Assembly: GCF_003073045.1 (NCBI RefSeq)
Contig: NC_037593.1
Location: forward strand, 5,943,525-6,007,524
From: Pomacea canaliculata
Taxonomy: Eukaryota > Mollusca > Gastropoda > Architaenioglossa > Ampullariidae
DNA: 64,000 bases
Direction: 5' to 3'
This document shows positions 46,001-57,900 of the stretch, piece by piece; the stretch's first letter is position 1; the number at the start of each line of letters is the position of its first letter. A model generated the notes under the pieces. It was not told where the DNA came from. It did not search any database and saw nothing but the letters and a program-made list of their open reading frames with translations. A program made the position numbers and the translations under genes.

Positions 46001-49000
46001 AAAAGGGTGGGACATAAAACTTGATGGTCAATGCATAAAAATCACTTTTGATATATCTGTGAGCTACTGACAATATTTTATGACTCTAAATAAAAGTATG
46101 AAATATACAGGGCTTTTTGCCCTTAAATGTATTTTTTAAAGGGGGCAGACTTTACGTAATTTATTACAAGCATGTTTTATGTTGGAAGAATCCCTCTAAG
46201 AAACTATTAAGCAGAAATCATCGTGATTACAAAAAATGATCCCAGAACTGCCTGAAAATCTCAATATTTTGAAGACTGCTAGCAGTGAAAACTGAGCATT
46301 TGTATGTGTGTGCACTTGCACATGTATGTGATAACAGTTTCACTGTGAACTCTTGGAATGCTATGAGCTATTTAGTCTGTAAAAAATAATAATAATTACC
46401 AAATCAAGCTGATTCCTGCACAGACAGTGGAAATGAAATGATGTGTCAACCACCATCCTTTTATTCTGAAATTGATAGTGAAAAATAATACTAATAGCAA
46501 CATTATTGTTTATAATAATAATACAAAGTATTTATATAGCTATGAGTCCAGTCCTCTCTTTCTTTGGTCTGCTAACCTCCCTGATCCTATCAGAGACACA
46601 GTTTATTTAGTAATCAAGTTTCTACTACTAGAAAAATGACATATGATATTAGCAAGAAACAAAGCATTTATCAATGATTTTTCTGCATATATATATATAA
46701 TGGCATAGGAAAATGCTCCGCTTTTTGGAGGGGGGGGGGGTTTGCAAACTTCTTACTGACTAAATGACATTCACATTCTTGTCCTTTTCATATCTTTTTT
46801 GATAGGGTGGTTACTCCCCTTGACCCCCTGGTTCCTACGCCACTGATATATATATATCAAACTTATCTGTTTACATACCTGGACCCATTGACAGTCAGGA
46901 TACTCTCTCGGATGGTGAGTGTACAATAGTACCAAACAAGCAGAAAGTTTAGTATGGCATCAAAAGCTCTGTAAAACACATTCCAAGCTGTGCATCACTT
47001 GAACAAAGCAATTTAAGTCCAAAAAAAAAACAACCCAAAATATTTGTAGCAGGAAAAGGCAATCTAAAATTGTGTCTCCTTTTACCTGCCCCACACTGTT
47101 CTGACTATGGTCACTGCTGTCTTTTCACACAACCTTAGAACTTAAAAGTTTTACATTTTTTTTATAGTATTAGTATGCATGAAATGCACAGAATTCCTTC
47201 ACTTCATACATTTTCTTAATGTGGCCCAAGTTCCTTTAACATCTGACAGTGTTTCATCCATTCAGGAAGATATGCTCCTCAAAACAATCCAGCCTTTAAG
47301 ATTTATCAAATTCATGGTAGTGAGAAGAAAAACAATAAAAGCATAGAATAATATGAATACAGAATGACCACTAGTCCAAAACATGCCTTTCATCATGTAA
47401 AAAAAAACCAAATAAGACCAAAGTACAGACCTGTATCCACTGAAAAAAGTCAGAAATAAAGCTTGGCACATGATGACATAGGTAACAGTCAACTTGAACT
47501 TTTCATACTCTTGTTTATAGCGGTATCTGAAAGGAAAATCAAACTCTAAATCAAGACAACACTTCATATAAAGCCTTCATCTGAAGATAAGCTTATTTAA
47601 CTATACTTATGTGAAGCACCATCTTGATGCACCTTTGTCTACATTTTTCTTGTCTCAGTTCAGCTGCACATACTGCCTCTTTTCCCTGCATCCCCCTAAC
47701 AATACCACAAGATGTTGTTAAAAAATAAATAAATACACCATCTTAGTTTGCTGTGCTATTATAACAATGCTCTCTGAACCATTTGAGGTTTTTTCCCCTA
47801 GCAACTCTCAGGAGGGAACAAACATCAATGAAAATCAAAAATAAACTCCACCTATATCTTTACAGTAAAAAAAGGTATTAGCCAGTGTTAATCAAGTGAC
47901 CTACTTGTCAGCCTTGTCAAGCAGAGATACACTGACTTGTCCCAATATTATGCTCAAGTAGACACTGAAAAAAACACCCATCAAAAACTATATTATTTTG
48001 ATTGTCATCTGGTAAACCTCCACAGCATCGTGGGGTTCTTTAAACATGGTTTATGTCGGCATACACACACAAACACACACACTATTATCAATATTATCTG
48101 CTTTTGGAACACAAATCTGAAAATATTACTTACTTAAAGTCAAATAAAATATCCTTTCAAAATATTGAAATAGTATTTCTGATATGTTGAATAAAAATTC
48201 TGAGCAAGTTGCAATACAAATTTAGTATATCTTTACTCCATGAGAAAATGAAGATGGGCAATCTGGCAGGATCAAAGATGCAGACTGCAATACAATACCC
48301 ATTTTTGTGAGGAAGGCATTCTTCCATTTCATGGAAGGCATCTTTGCGATCCTTCATCTTTTGCTGCAGTTCTTCTGCTTGTGCCTGCTGCTCGGGAGTC
48401 AGACTTTTGGAGCATCTGTGCACAAGAGTAAATACAAGTTTATCATTCGTAAAGCAATTATTTAATAAACCTTCCCCAACCCATTTATGACAGTTGGGTC
48501 CAGAGGAAAGTTTATCATATCACACAGATATGGAACCAGACACCTCTCAGTTCAAATGCCAGTGCTCTAACCATTCAGATGTTCACTTCCCCATGCACAA
48601 TATGTATGCATGCAGATGAGACTCTCTTTTAACACATTTACACATGTGCATGCATCTCAAATACAAATACACACAGGTATGCATTTTTTAAAAGTAATCT
48701 AGTCTGCATATTTTTTCTAAGATTTATAAGACAAAATATATTCTTTTTTATTTTATTAGATTAAACTGTTATATTATTAAATTATTTATGTTGAACAATA
48801 AAACAGAGCTGAATTAGAAATTTTCTATGCCTGCCAGCAATAAAACAAAAGAAATATGCATCACCAACAATAACCACTGCTTGCTACATCATTGTTTTAT
48901 AATTAGTAAGATGAAAGCAAATGAATAATATCAACTCATAAACAAAGACTTATCACTGAACAACTTTAAACTCATCAGTAAAACAAGAAGATAATAATTA

Positions 49001-50656
49001 CAATGACATGCTTACTTTTTCAGTGATTCTGTTATACGTCGAAGTCTGTAGCGTTGATGTGCAATACCAGCAAGACATTTTTTCTGGGCAACATTCATCT
49101 GCTCTAAAGCTTTAACATATTGCTTATGGTCTTCCTGAAGACACAATTTTACAATCCTTTTTTAAAAAATAAATGCAAATTGTATTAACTGTATTAAATT
49201 ATTTTAATTATCCTGTCCTTGCTGTATCAGCTTAAAATAGAACCAGTTTCAAATATATACACACTGATATATATGTTACAATTAAAAAAAGCACTAGTGT
49301 GGTATGTGTCATAGAATGGTTTCTTCTGCGAGGATCTTATGATGTGCTTAATCAAATGGTGACAATGATAAACAAAACACTGCACCTTTCCTATCCATCC
49401 CAACTTTAAAAAGAGTGACTGTCACTTACATTAGCAGTGTATGCACCAAAGAAAGAAAACAGATGTTCCACTTACATTAATAAATCACAATTTAATTGAA
49501 ATATGCATCTAGAAACATGCATTTTTGTAATGAGGGCTAAAAAGTATAAAAATTACCTGTGAGCCAGTATAAATAAAACAGAAGCAAACATCTTCATGGT
49601 CTGCCTTATTAGAAGTATGCATGTTTTAAAAATTTGTTCCTTAATGGCTACTCTCAGACACATTGTAAATGATTTCACTGGCACAATATATTGCCCAAAG
49701 AAAAAATGAATTCATGTCTAACTTGTAATGGGTAAATTATTACATTTTTTTTTAGTTGTTTAGAGACCATCATGAAATAGTCTGGTCTTTTTTTACAATG
49801 CAAGGGTAGTGGTATTCCCCTTAAAGTTACTGCTCACCATTTTCACATTCATTTATGAAATTCAATAAATCTATGAAGTCACTAAACAACTACAAGATCT
49901 GTAAACAACATATACAATATTTTTTCAGGCAAGTAGTCATTTTCATTGCTCCTGCAGTGAGACTAAAGTTAACATGTTGGAATTGGAATGTGCAATAATA
50001 ACAGGTTACATTTTTAAAATAAAAATAACTAATTCAAAATATGATTTTTTTTTTTAGAACACTCTATTCCGGTCTCCTTTTTTGTGCAGCTTCAAGCAAG
50101 AAAAAAATATTGTCCTGAATCGAGGACATAGGTTACTTGAAAAGGAGGGTTAAGGCCGAAGTCCAACTCAAAACTCCTGCAAATGTCTATCGGTTTGAAC
50201 GTACGTGGAACTCATGTTACGGACAGAGACCTTGCTTTCAAACAGAATGAAACTCGTTATCTAACCGTTCCTTTCACTAGAGAAAATCTAAATGGCCTTT
50301 TCAAAACAAAAAACAAAAAAATCCTAAATAACAATATATGATCAAGCTCGACGATAAAGTGTGCATGAACACGAAGCTGGCAAATAACAATTATATTACT
50401 ATTAAATTAGGAACAAGAAAAGTTTTTTAAGTCAGGAGAAAGAGCTTCAAGACATCATTTGAAAGCATGCCTTTGTGCTTTATATGTGGCAGCAATCACA
50501 CGTTGGTCTGTGCATAACTTATATAGATAGTAATCCCTCCTGCAACGGAGCGAAGAAACCAGAATGAGAAGAAACCATACAAACCTCCAAATGTGTAAAC
50601 TCCTTTTCTAAGTCTTCCCAGTCTTCGAGACAGGTTCGAAAATCGCCGTAGGACAT
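43019..50656 (-). CDS. TMEM120: Transmembrane protein 120
   Basis: Multi-pass membrane protein related to human TMEM120A/B (TACAN; nuclear envelope/ER, linked to fat-cell differentiation, with a debated channel role). Twelve exons: 50,656-50,585, 49,134-49,016, 48,415-48,299, 47,964-47,905, 47,526-47,431, 46,968-46,879, 46,465-46,400, 45,992-45,931, 45,704-45,612, 45,264-45,200, 44,359-44,291, 43,174-43,019. All phases join, giving 354 aa (human 339-343). The N-terminus ([13 protein letters not shown], then charged heptad-like sequence) is the coiled coil. Later blocks match closely: [84 protein letters not shown] and [10 protein letters not shown]. Exon 4 (60 bp) is easily missed. A LINE fragment lies in the last intron. 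Confidence 0.95.
43247..44109 (+). mobile_element. 3' fragment of a LINE (L1/Tx1-like) in the last TMEM120 intron
   Basis: Antisense to the host gene, between TAGAGCAACT at 43,237-43,246 and 44,110-44,119. The frame 43,384-43,965 ends the ORF2-like protein and carries a CX2CX8HX4C zinc knuckle ([18 protein letters not shown]) of the zf-RVT type found after some LINE reverse transcriptases. It ends in a short A-rich tail. The reverse transcriptase itself is missing (5' truncation); this last frame looks intact, so the insertion may be fairly young. Confidence 0.85.
46699..46845. mobile_element. MITE-like element, same family as 41,888
   Basis: The right end, read on the minus strand, is CAGTGGCGTAGGAACCAGGG, identical over 20 bases to the start at 41,888. 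The left end TGGCATAGGAA is an imperfect inverted copy. TATATATA flanks both sides. It lies in a TMEM120 intron. Confidence 0.6.
48520..48610 (-). mobile_element. tRNA-derived SINE head
   Basis: On the minus strand ATGGTTAGAGCACTGG (A-box-like) is followed by GGTGTCTGGTTCCATATC (B-box-like). Stem pairing is poor, so a working tRNA is unlikely. It lies in TMEM120 intron 2. Confidence 0.45.
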
Positions 50657-53600
50657 CTTCAAGCCTTCTTTATTAACAGGAACGAAGATTATAGAGAACA
50701 AGAAATTATTTTGATTGTTTCACATTGTCGACGCTGCTAGTGAAAGTCATCATGCCTCATTCCTATCGCGTACCAAGGGAGGCCACTGGCTGGCTTACAG
50801 CGACTTCCGGTGTCTTCCAGCGCCTTCCAAGCACCGACTTCATTTACTGGATAAGTGTCTCACTTGTTACCTCTTTGCCCTATCATAGCAGTCACCAATC
50901 GTCACAAACCCTCACAAAGAAGGGCAACGAAGGTCCGTGGTTGAAATGTTATCGTAAAGAGCACACTTCGTTCTACGAAGCGAGGTACAGTGAGCAGCAG
51001 CTGTGAAATACATGTGATAGCTATGTGGCCTGTGAGTGTCGTGTGAGTGGCAGATGCATGCGCAAATTCTTGGGCCGAAGATGCAAATTTCCCGTCTTTT
51101 TCTTAGAATTTTTTTTAAAACGCGCAGCGTTTCAGCGACCATTGAAGTTATTATATTAAAAGTTTCATGGCAAGTGAAATCTTGCACGCGCAAACCTTGA
51201 AAACATTGCAACGTGAGAATAGCCCCTAAAGTATTGAAAATGTGAACAGTCTTTGTATTATGCATGACGACCTCGGTTTGTATTCTCTCTCATTCACCCT
51301 CCCACCCATACACACAAGAACTTGCGCATGATTTATGATTAACAACTTGTCATTAAGGAAATCGCGGGCGACTCAACCATCAGGACCCTTTCATCTAACA
51401 TTCAGAGATTTTCTGGAAATAAAAGATTTTCGACAAAATCCTATTGCAAGCCCGTATACAGTCGTGGCTACAAAAATCGTGAGATCGAGTAGCTGGAGAG
51501 AAACGTACCAACCTCGAGGCCCAGATCTGAGACGTAGAAATAAGTGCAACTGAGAGATAAAGCGTAAAACCAATTTCGCTGGCTCAAATCTGCATCAACC
51601 ACTTTTATCCTTACACCCCCTCCCCACCAACACCCACGCGCGCATTTACACCACTTACACTCTGTCCCAGACATCCTTTTAAATTTCTCTCGCAGGAGAA
51701 TACATGACTGTATGGCATTCGCATGTAAATCTTCACGTCCTCAAATTAAGAAGTCCTTTCATTCCAATAACCGTCGTGGGAAACATCAGTCTAATTATTT
51801 TTCTTGAATGAGTTGTTAGGCCAAGTGAAGTTCTAGCCGATCGGATCTTTTATTCATCACCATGTTCATCGCTTGTGCATCGCAACTATTCTACGTTCAG
51901 TTCAGATTTTCTTTGCTTACACATCCCCCTGCTGAAACCCTAGCTATATAATATATCAATGTACCCCACTGTATATCGTACCTGTAACGGATAAGTATTT
52001 AGTAGAGGGGGTTAGGAGGGAAGATCGACAACCGTGGTTGATCTGATTTAGCGTAGTGGGCTGGAAGTTGTTTGCCCTTGAGCAAATGACGTAAACTGGG
52101 ACGTCAAAATAAGGTGACGTAAAAGATAGAGGAAAATAACGTTAGAGAAATAACGGTGGGCAGAGAGCAGACGGCGAAACAAAAGTTGGAGCTGGTGGAT
52201 TTTTCTCGGGACTTTCTCGCAACTGCTGCGACAGCGGAAAAAAGTATTACGGGAAGTAATACCGTGGGTAAACTACAGATGGATGTACTTCACAGGTCGT
52301 GAGTCACTGTAGTCCGTGTTCGCACCGTGGGGGAGCTCTGTGGCTTGGGCATCCCGCAGTACAGTGAAGTACTGGCGTGAGCGAGAAAAACAACGGTCCC
52401 AGAACGGAATATGTATTACGGGAAGTAATACCGTGGTTAAACTACAGGTGGATGTACTTCACAGGTCGTGAGTCACTGTAGTCCGTGTCTGCACCGTGGG
52501 GGAGCTGGAAGGGACAGTTCTTAACAGCCGGAGAGTAAGCGCCGGTGGAGGAAAGGTTTCCTCCCGGCCTTCAGCTGATCTAACAACATCCGGCCAAACA
52601 TCTAGGAGGTGGCCGCATGCGCAAGATCGAGACGTCTGCTTATAAACTGTGGGTACTGTGAAAACCATTTATTTTCAATAATAAATAGACTTCGTGGAAA
52701 GAAGATCAGTGGGACTAATTGGATTAGAGGACTTGGGAGGGTCTCGGAGACTTTAATATAAGAGGTTGATGTTTCATCGGGAGCGAACATTTTGTTTTAT
52801 TCTTCATCAGTGACAATATTTTATGAGAGTCGATTTCATTGTTAACTTTAATAGTACGTGGGATGAATGATGACATATTGGTAATATATCTTGTGTGGCG
52901 AATGAAGGAGTGAATCTATCAGTGTGGATATTTTGCCTTTGTTTCATTTGACTTTGTATTTGATTTGAATAATTATTCGTGCCTCTAAGAGAGTACGCCC
53001 ACCCTCAAGCGATCAGGATATTTTGGTTTGTGGAAAGAATGCGCGTGTCTGCGGACGTTCCGTGACAGTACCACACTGTGTGAATAAAGTGTGGATATCT
53101 ATCCGTCGGACACATCTTTAGATTCACTGTTGAGGTCAGTCACTCGCCTGTCTGCTCAGCAGATGACAAAATCTACCACGTGCTCGTTTCAAGCCAGCAA
53201 TCATTGATACTGCCACTAAAAAAAAGATTTTCGTTTTAAGTTCTTAAATCATTTTCTTTCTGGAAGCGAGGACAGTGGGGCTGCTACTGTGAAGACGATC
53301 TGTATTATCAGGGATGTGATTCCCCTTCTGGAATTCACTGTTTTCTGCCAGTGAGTAACATGATACGACTAGAGGTTGCCAGTTCTCCGACAGCAGCTGT
53401 TTGGGAGAGTCACTGGAAAAAATATCACACCACACGCAGAGAAAAAAACATCGTGTCTGTGAGACCGGAATCCAGGATATACAATCTCTACCGCATTTGT
53501 GGCTTTGTGCGCGGTGTAAAAGGTAAAGGGCTGGTGGATAGAAGTGAACAGAAATAACCATAAAAATGTATAAACAATGTATTATGCACACCAAAGTCCA

Positions 53601-54991
53601 TGAAAATGACAGTTCTTTGTGGCAAAAATAATCATACGAGAATAGCAATTTTTGAGTAAGAGATGCAACTAGAAAATTTATTTTTCCCTCTATTATTTCT
53701 AGAACAGAAGAAGAAAACAGTGCACAGTGGCGTCAGCAGCAGTAATAATAATTATTTTGTAGTAAGTGGATGTGTAGAGAACGTGTAGTGAAGAATTTAG
53801 TGCGCTGCGCACGAATGACTGTGAGAGTAGCACGTGGATAATAATAACACCGTGACAAACACGAACATAATATGCCTGAGCATGGTCGAAAATGAGTGAA
53901 AAATAAGCAGAGGGTATCAATTATGTACCGAAAAAAAATCTGCCCTTGAGAGACAGCTTATGGTTATGGCTACTGTTACAAGCGAATTATTTTTTATCAA
54001 AAGTGCTTTAGTGGGTCGTTTAAAGCTCTCTCCCCCCATCTCCCCAATCTTCCGCATTCTCCACGTAGCACACGCAGGCACTGACACACACACACGCGCG
54101 CGCGCATGCAAATCCCGCAGATTGTATTCAAGTTGGTCAGTTGTATATAATCCTATATTTTAAGGTTCCGTGCTCATTGTGTGTTAGTGTTGTAAAAGAA
54201 AGACAAACCATCATATGTAATTCGTGGCAGCAGCAGCTTTAGTGCAGACGAGTCAGGTATCTAGGGCATCGTAAAGCTCGGCACACACGATCCGACTCAG
54301 GACAGTTCGCGTGACCCTGGTCGTCTACACTCTACATGAAACAACAATCAAATAAGAAAAAGAAATGTTCGATTTAATTTTGTTACACCAAGCGGTAAGG
54401 CGAACAGTTGATATGCAGCTTTTGAGAGATATTGTGCGGAATCAGATTTGTTGCCGTAGTCGGACTATATCTGTTGGTCACCTCTTCAAAGTTGAGCTTA
54501 GTCGTCATACCTTATAAGAAAGACATTTCAATATATGTAGCGCTACAGACAATTCATTAGTTTTTTTAACAATAGATCATTATTGAACAAAATATGTTCA
54601 GAATATTAGCAAATCCAGCTGTTGGGCATCAACAAACTTTCAGGCCTTGCTCAAACTGGCATATCCGCGTGTGAAGTCAGCTGAAGTAAGCCAAGTCCGT
54701 GGAGTGAGGGGATTGGACCAACTCTTGTTACACAAACCACAGACACTAGACCTCTTATCTGTTCAAGGCCTGCCCGACTTTTTTTTTTTTTTTCTAAACT
54801 ACGTGAACAGTCTTCCCTGCATACGTTGCGCAACCGAACACCTGACCTGTACTTTAACTTTTTTTTTCTCTCTCTCTCACACACAACTCTCCTAACGGGC
54901 GAGATTATATCTCTGGTGCTGCATAGCGCGTTGAAAAAGAGTCGTCCATCTTTTGCAGACGACGGTGACGACGGGAGCAAGGACAAACGCC
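50657..54991. other. Intergenic between TMEM120 and PIPOX (divergent)
   Basis: About 4.3 kb holding both promoters, a solo LTR (51,983-53,067) and a CA/CG microsatellite (54,082-54,106). No other gene is visible. Confidence 0.65.
51983..53067. mobile_element. Solo LTR of an LTR retrotransposon (probably Ty3/Gypsy)
   Basis: About 1,085 bp beginning TGTAACGG and ending GTGACA, flanked by GTACC at 51,978-51,982 and 53,068-53,072. No internal coding region, so it is a fossil left by recombination between two LTRs. Inside, a segment of about 93 bp starting GTATTACGGGAAGTAATACC is repeated at 52,244 and 52,413. Family is inferred from the 5-bp target duplication and TG...CA ends only. The perfect target duplication suggests it is not ancient. 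Confidence 0.8.
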
Positions 54992-57900
54992 ATGTCGGCG
55001 GCTCAGAATCAGTTTGATGTCATCGTCATCGGGGCGGGGGTGGAGGGCAGCTCCTCGGCCTACAGTCTGGCCAAAGGTGGACAGCGGACACTGCTGCTGG
55101 AACAGGTATTGCCCACCTTGAGGGCTGAGAGTGTGTATGACCTGCGCAAAAGGCTGTTGATATGTCGAAAGGGTGCAGGAGAGTGAACAATGTTTTGTTT
55201 TCCCTGCAAAGCATCATGTATATGCCAGAATATTGTACACCTGTGTATATCTGTATAGCTGTGCATATAAGTGCATATAAAATGTTAGTGTAAGGCACTA
55301 TTTATCTATCTCGTGTTTCCTTAGGTAGTCAGGTAGAACAATTAATCCACGTGTGACCAAGACAGTGATAATCAGCCAATGGCCTAAGCAATAAAATATG
55401 CGGTTTGAAGAAGGGCCTTATTGGCAGTCTGTTTGCAAACAAGTTTCCATTGGCCTCAGCATGTTGACCACAGCTCCAATGTCCCGAACCAGTGGTCTCC
55501 TGTGATCTTCACACCCAACTTAGCCAAAATTGAACAAACGTTTGACAATATTTTTCCGGTTAAGAAGGACGTTTAGATATCAGCATCACACACACAAATA
55601 TTTTAAAAATCCACAAAAGATGCAGGCGAGCGAGAAAGAAGCAGGTAGAGTGCAGTGGTGTAAGCTGGAGGGAGAAGGTTTGCAACTCGGGGAATGCTTG
55701 AAAAGAGATTCTGTGCTGGGTGACAGCTTAAAGAAAGAGGGTGGGAGAGACTTGGGCGAAAGCCGGAGGACAGTTACTCCAGCAGCTTTCTCGGCAGGAT
55801 GCAGATTAAGATATCTGTAAATTATTAGTAGAAGTAGTAGTAGTATGTATTAGTAGTAGTTTTTTTAAGGAACCGCAAATTTCTGTTCATACCCAGATTA
55901 ACTTCTCTGACCTAGATGTCTCTAGCTTTAGGTGCAGTAAGGGACACATGGCTCGTGGATGACATGTGTGTCATGATGATAATGGCCGTAGGAGGGTTGA
56001 AATAGATTTTACGGTTTAAAGACCCACTTGAGTCTATGATGAGTCATTTAGAAAGAAAAATTTATCGGGTTTGTCTTTAACATGTTCATTGGTAAATACG
56101 ATGTTTCGTACGAACATTCATTTGTTTTCTTTTCGTTTATTATCTTTGGAATTAACCTGTTGATACGACGTCTGTTGCATGCAAGCGAGAATAATATTGT
56201 CATGAAGATTCCAAGTAAGGAAATGATGCTGCCGACCATGTTGTCAGTAAGGCAGTGTTAAATGTCTTCACCCGTTGTTGTTGTTGTCGCCAGTTCCCGC
56301 TGCCCCACAGCCGCGGCAGCTCTCATGGCCAGAGCCGCATCACGCGCTACTCTTACGACCAGCCCTTCTACACCCACATGATGCTGGACGCCTACCCCTT
56401 GTGGAGCACACTGGAGAATGAGGCGGGTGTCAGCCTGTACAAGTGGGTACTGACTTCTTTACTTTCACGAGACACTGTTTCTGATAACTAGGGCCACAAA
56501 CAGGATAGGAATTCACGTCTATGGCTGGTCCAGTCAATCATCGATGTCATGCGAAACGACCACGCAACGCATTCGTGAGTCGACCCGGGGTAGCGTAATG
56601 GTCTAAAGGTCGCTTGCTACCTCGTCAGGAAAAGCGGGTAGCTCAACGGGGATCTGAACGCGAAGGCGAAACACTAGAGGGGATTCGATACCAGTATGAT
56701 CAGTGTACCTTAGGAGTTTTCTTGCTCAAGTTGTTGCGCATCATTGTTAGTACCTCAGTAACATTTCTGATATTTGTCTTTTTCTAACAGGCAATGCGGA
56801 ACCCTTATTTTGAGTGAGCCAGGTAGCGAGGTCCTCAGGGCTGTCGAGTCATCCCTCAGGCAACACAGCGTACCCTTCCAGACCTTATCGCCAGAAGAGC
56901 TACAGACACGATATCCCATGATGAGTTACTCTAAAAGTCGTGCTGCCATTTTGGATCCAAAGGGAGGCATTCTTCGAGCAGAAAGAGCTGTTGCCGCTTA
57001 TCAGGTCCGCGTCATCTATAGTTGTCTGACATATTGTTAAAGGAATACAACGGGGGTTAAACTTCGTATAATTACAGGAGTACCAGAGGTTTGCAACTCC
57101 TATGTACCACATGCTAGTATTTCCTTTATTTAAAAGCTACCACAGGGTTATAACTTTTATGCACACTGTCATCTTGTGAATATGCTGCTTGTCTTTGGGT
57201 TAATTTCAACAGAGCGTGTTCAAGAGAAACGGAGGAGTGGTCAGAGATAGTGAGAAAGTGATATGCATCACCCCGGGTGCATCTCAGGTGTCGGTACAAA
57301 CAACAAGGGGGACCTACCTGGGGCGCAGTGTCGTCATCGCTGCTGGCCCCTGGGCGGATCAGCTTCTGCGACCTCTAGGGCTAGAGCTGCCCCTCAGGGT
57401 AGGTAACAGTGTCTAGGTGATTAATAGTTACAGCTGAGTGGTGTGAAAAAGCGTTTGATGTGTATAAAGTAAGAGTTGCAGAACTTGATGGTGGGGGGGG
57501 GGGTGTTCTTTCTTGATTTAAAAAAAAGAAGAAAATGTCTGGCTTCTTGTCGAATATTGATTTTCTCAGAAACATATACTTACTATGTCGTAGGGTAGAG
57601 TTTGAAGTTGATGTATGCACACGCACACTAACTGGCTATCTCGTTGTTCTCTCACTCACACACACTCGATCTTGGCCATGCGGTGGAAGAAAAATTGCCT
57701 CTGATCACATCGTTCAAGCACCCCACCATCAGTTTGGGATCTTTAACATGGCAGCATTCACTAGGCGGTCAACGCGGGTCAGATTTTAAAAGTCACTCTA
57801 ATTTTCCTTTTTTTTTTCAGCCGAAGCGCGTTGCTGTGCTTTACTGGCAAGAAACCGAAAAAGGCATTTATTCCAGTGACACCTTCCCATGTATGATCGA

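Noticed and set aside
48157-48298. Extension of TMEM120 exon 3 into the following intron
   Set aside because: The extended residues do not fit TMEM120, whereas the 60-bp exon at 47,905-47,964 restores VYLSIILG...SLLDKADK in phase.
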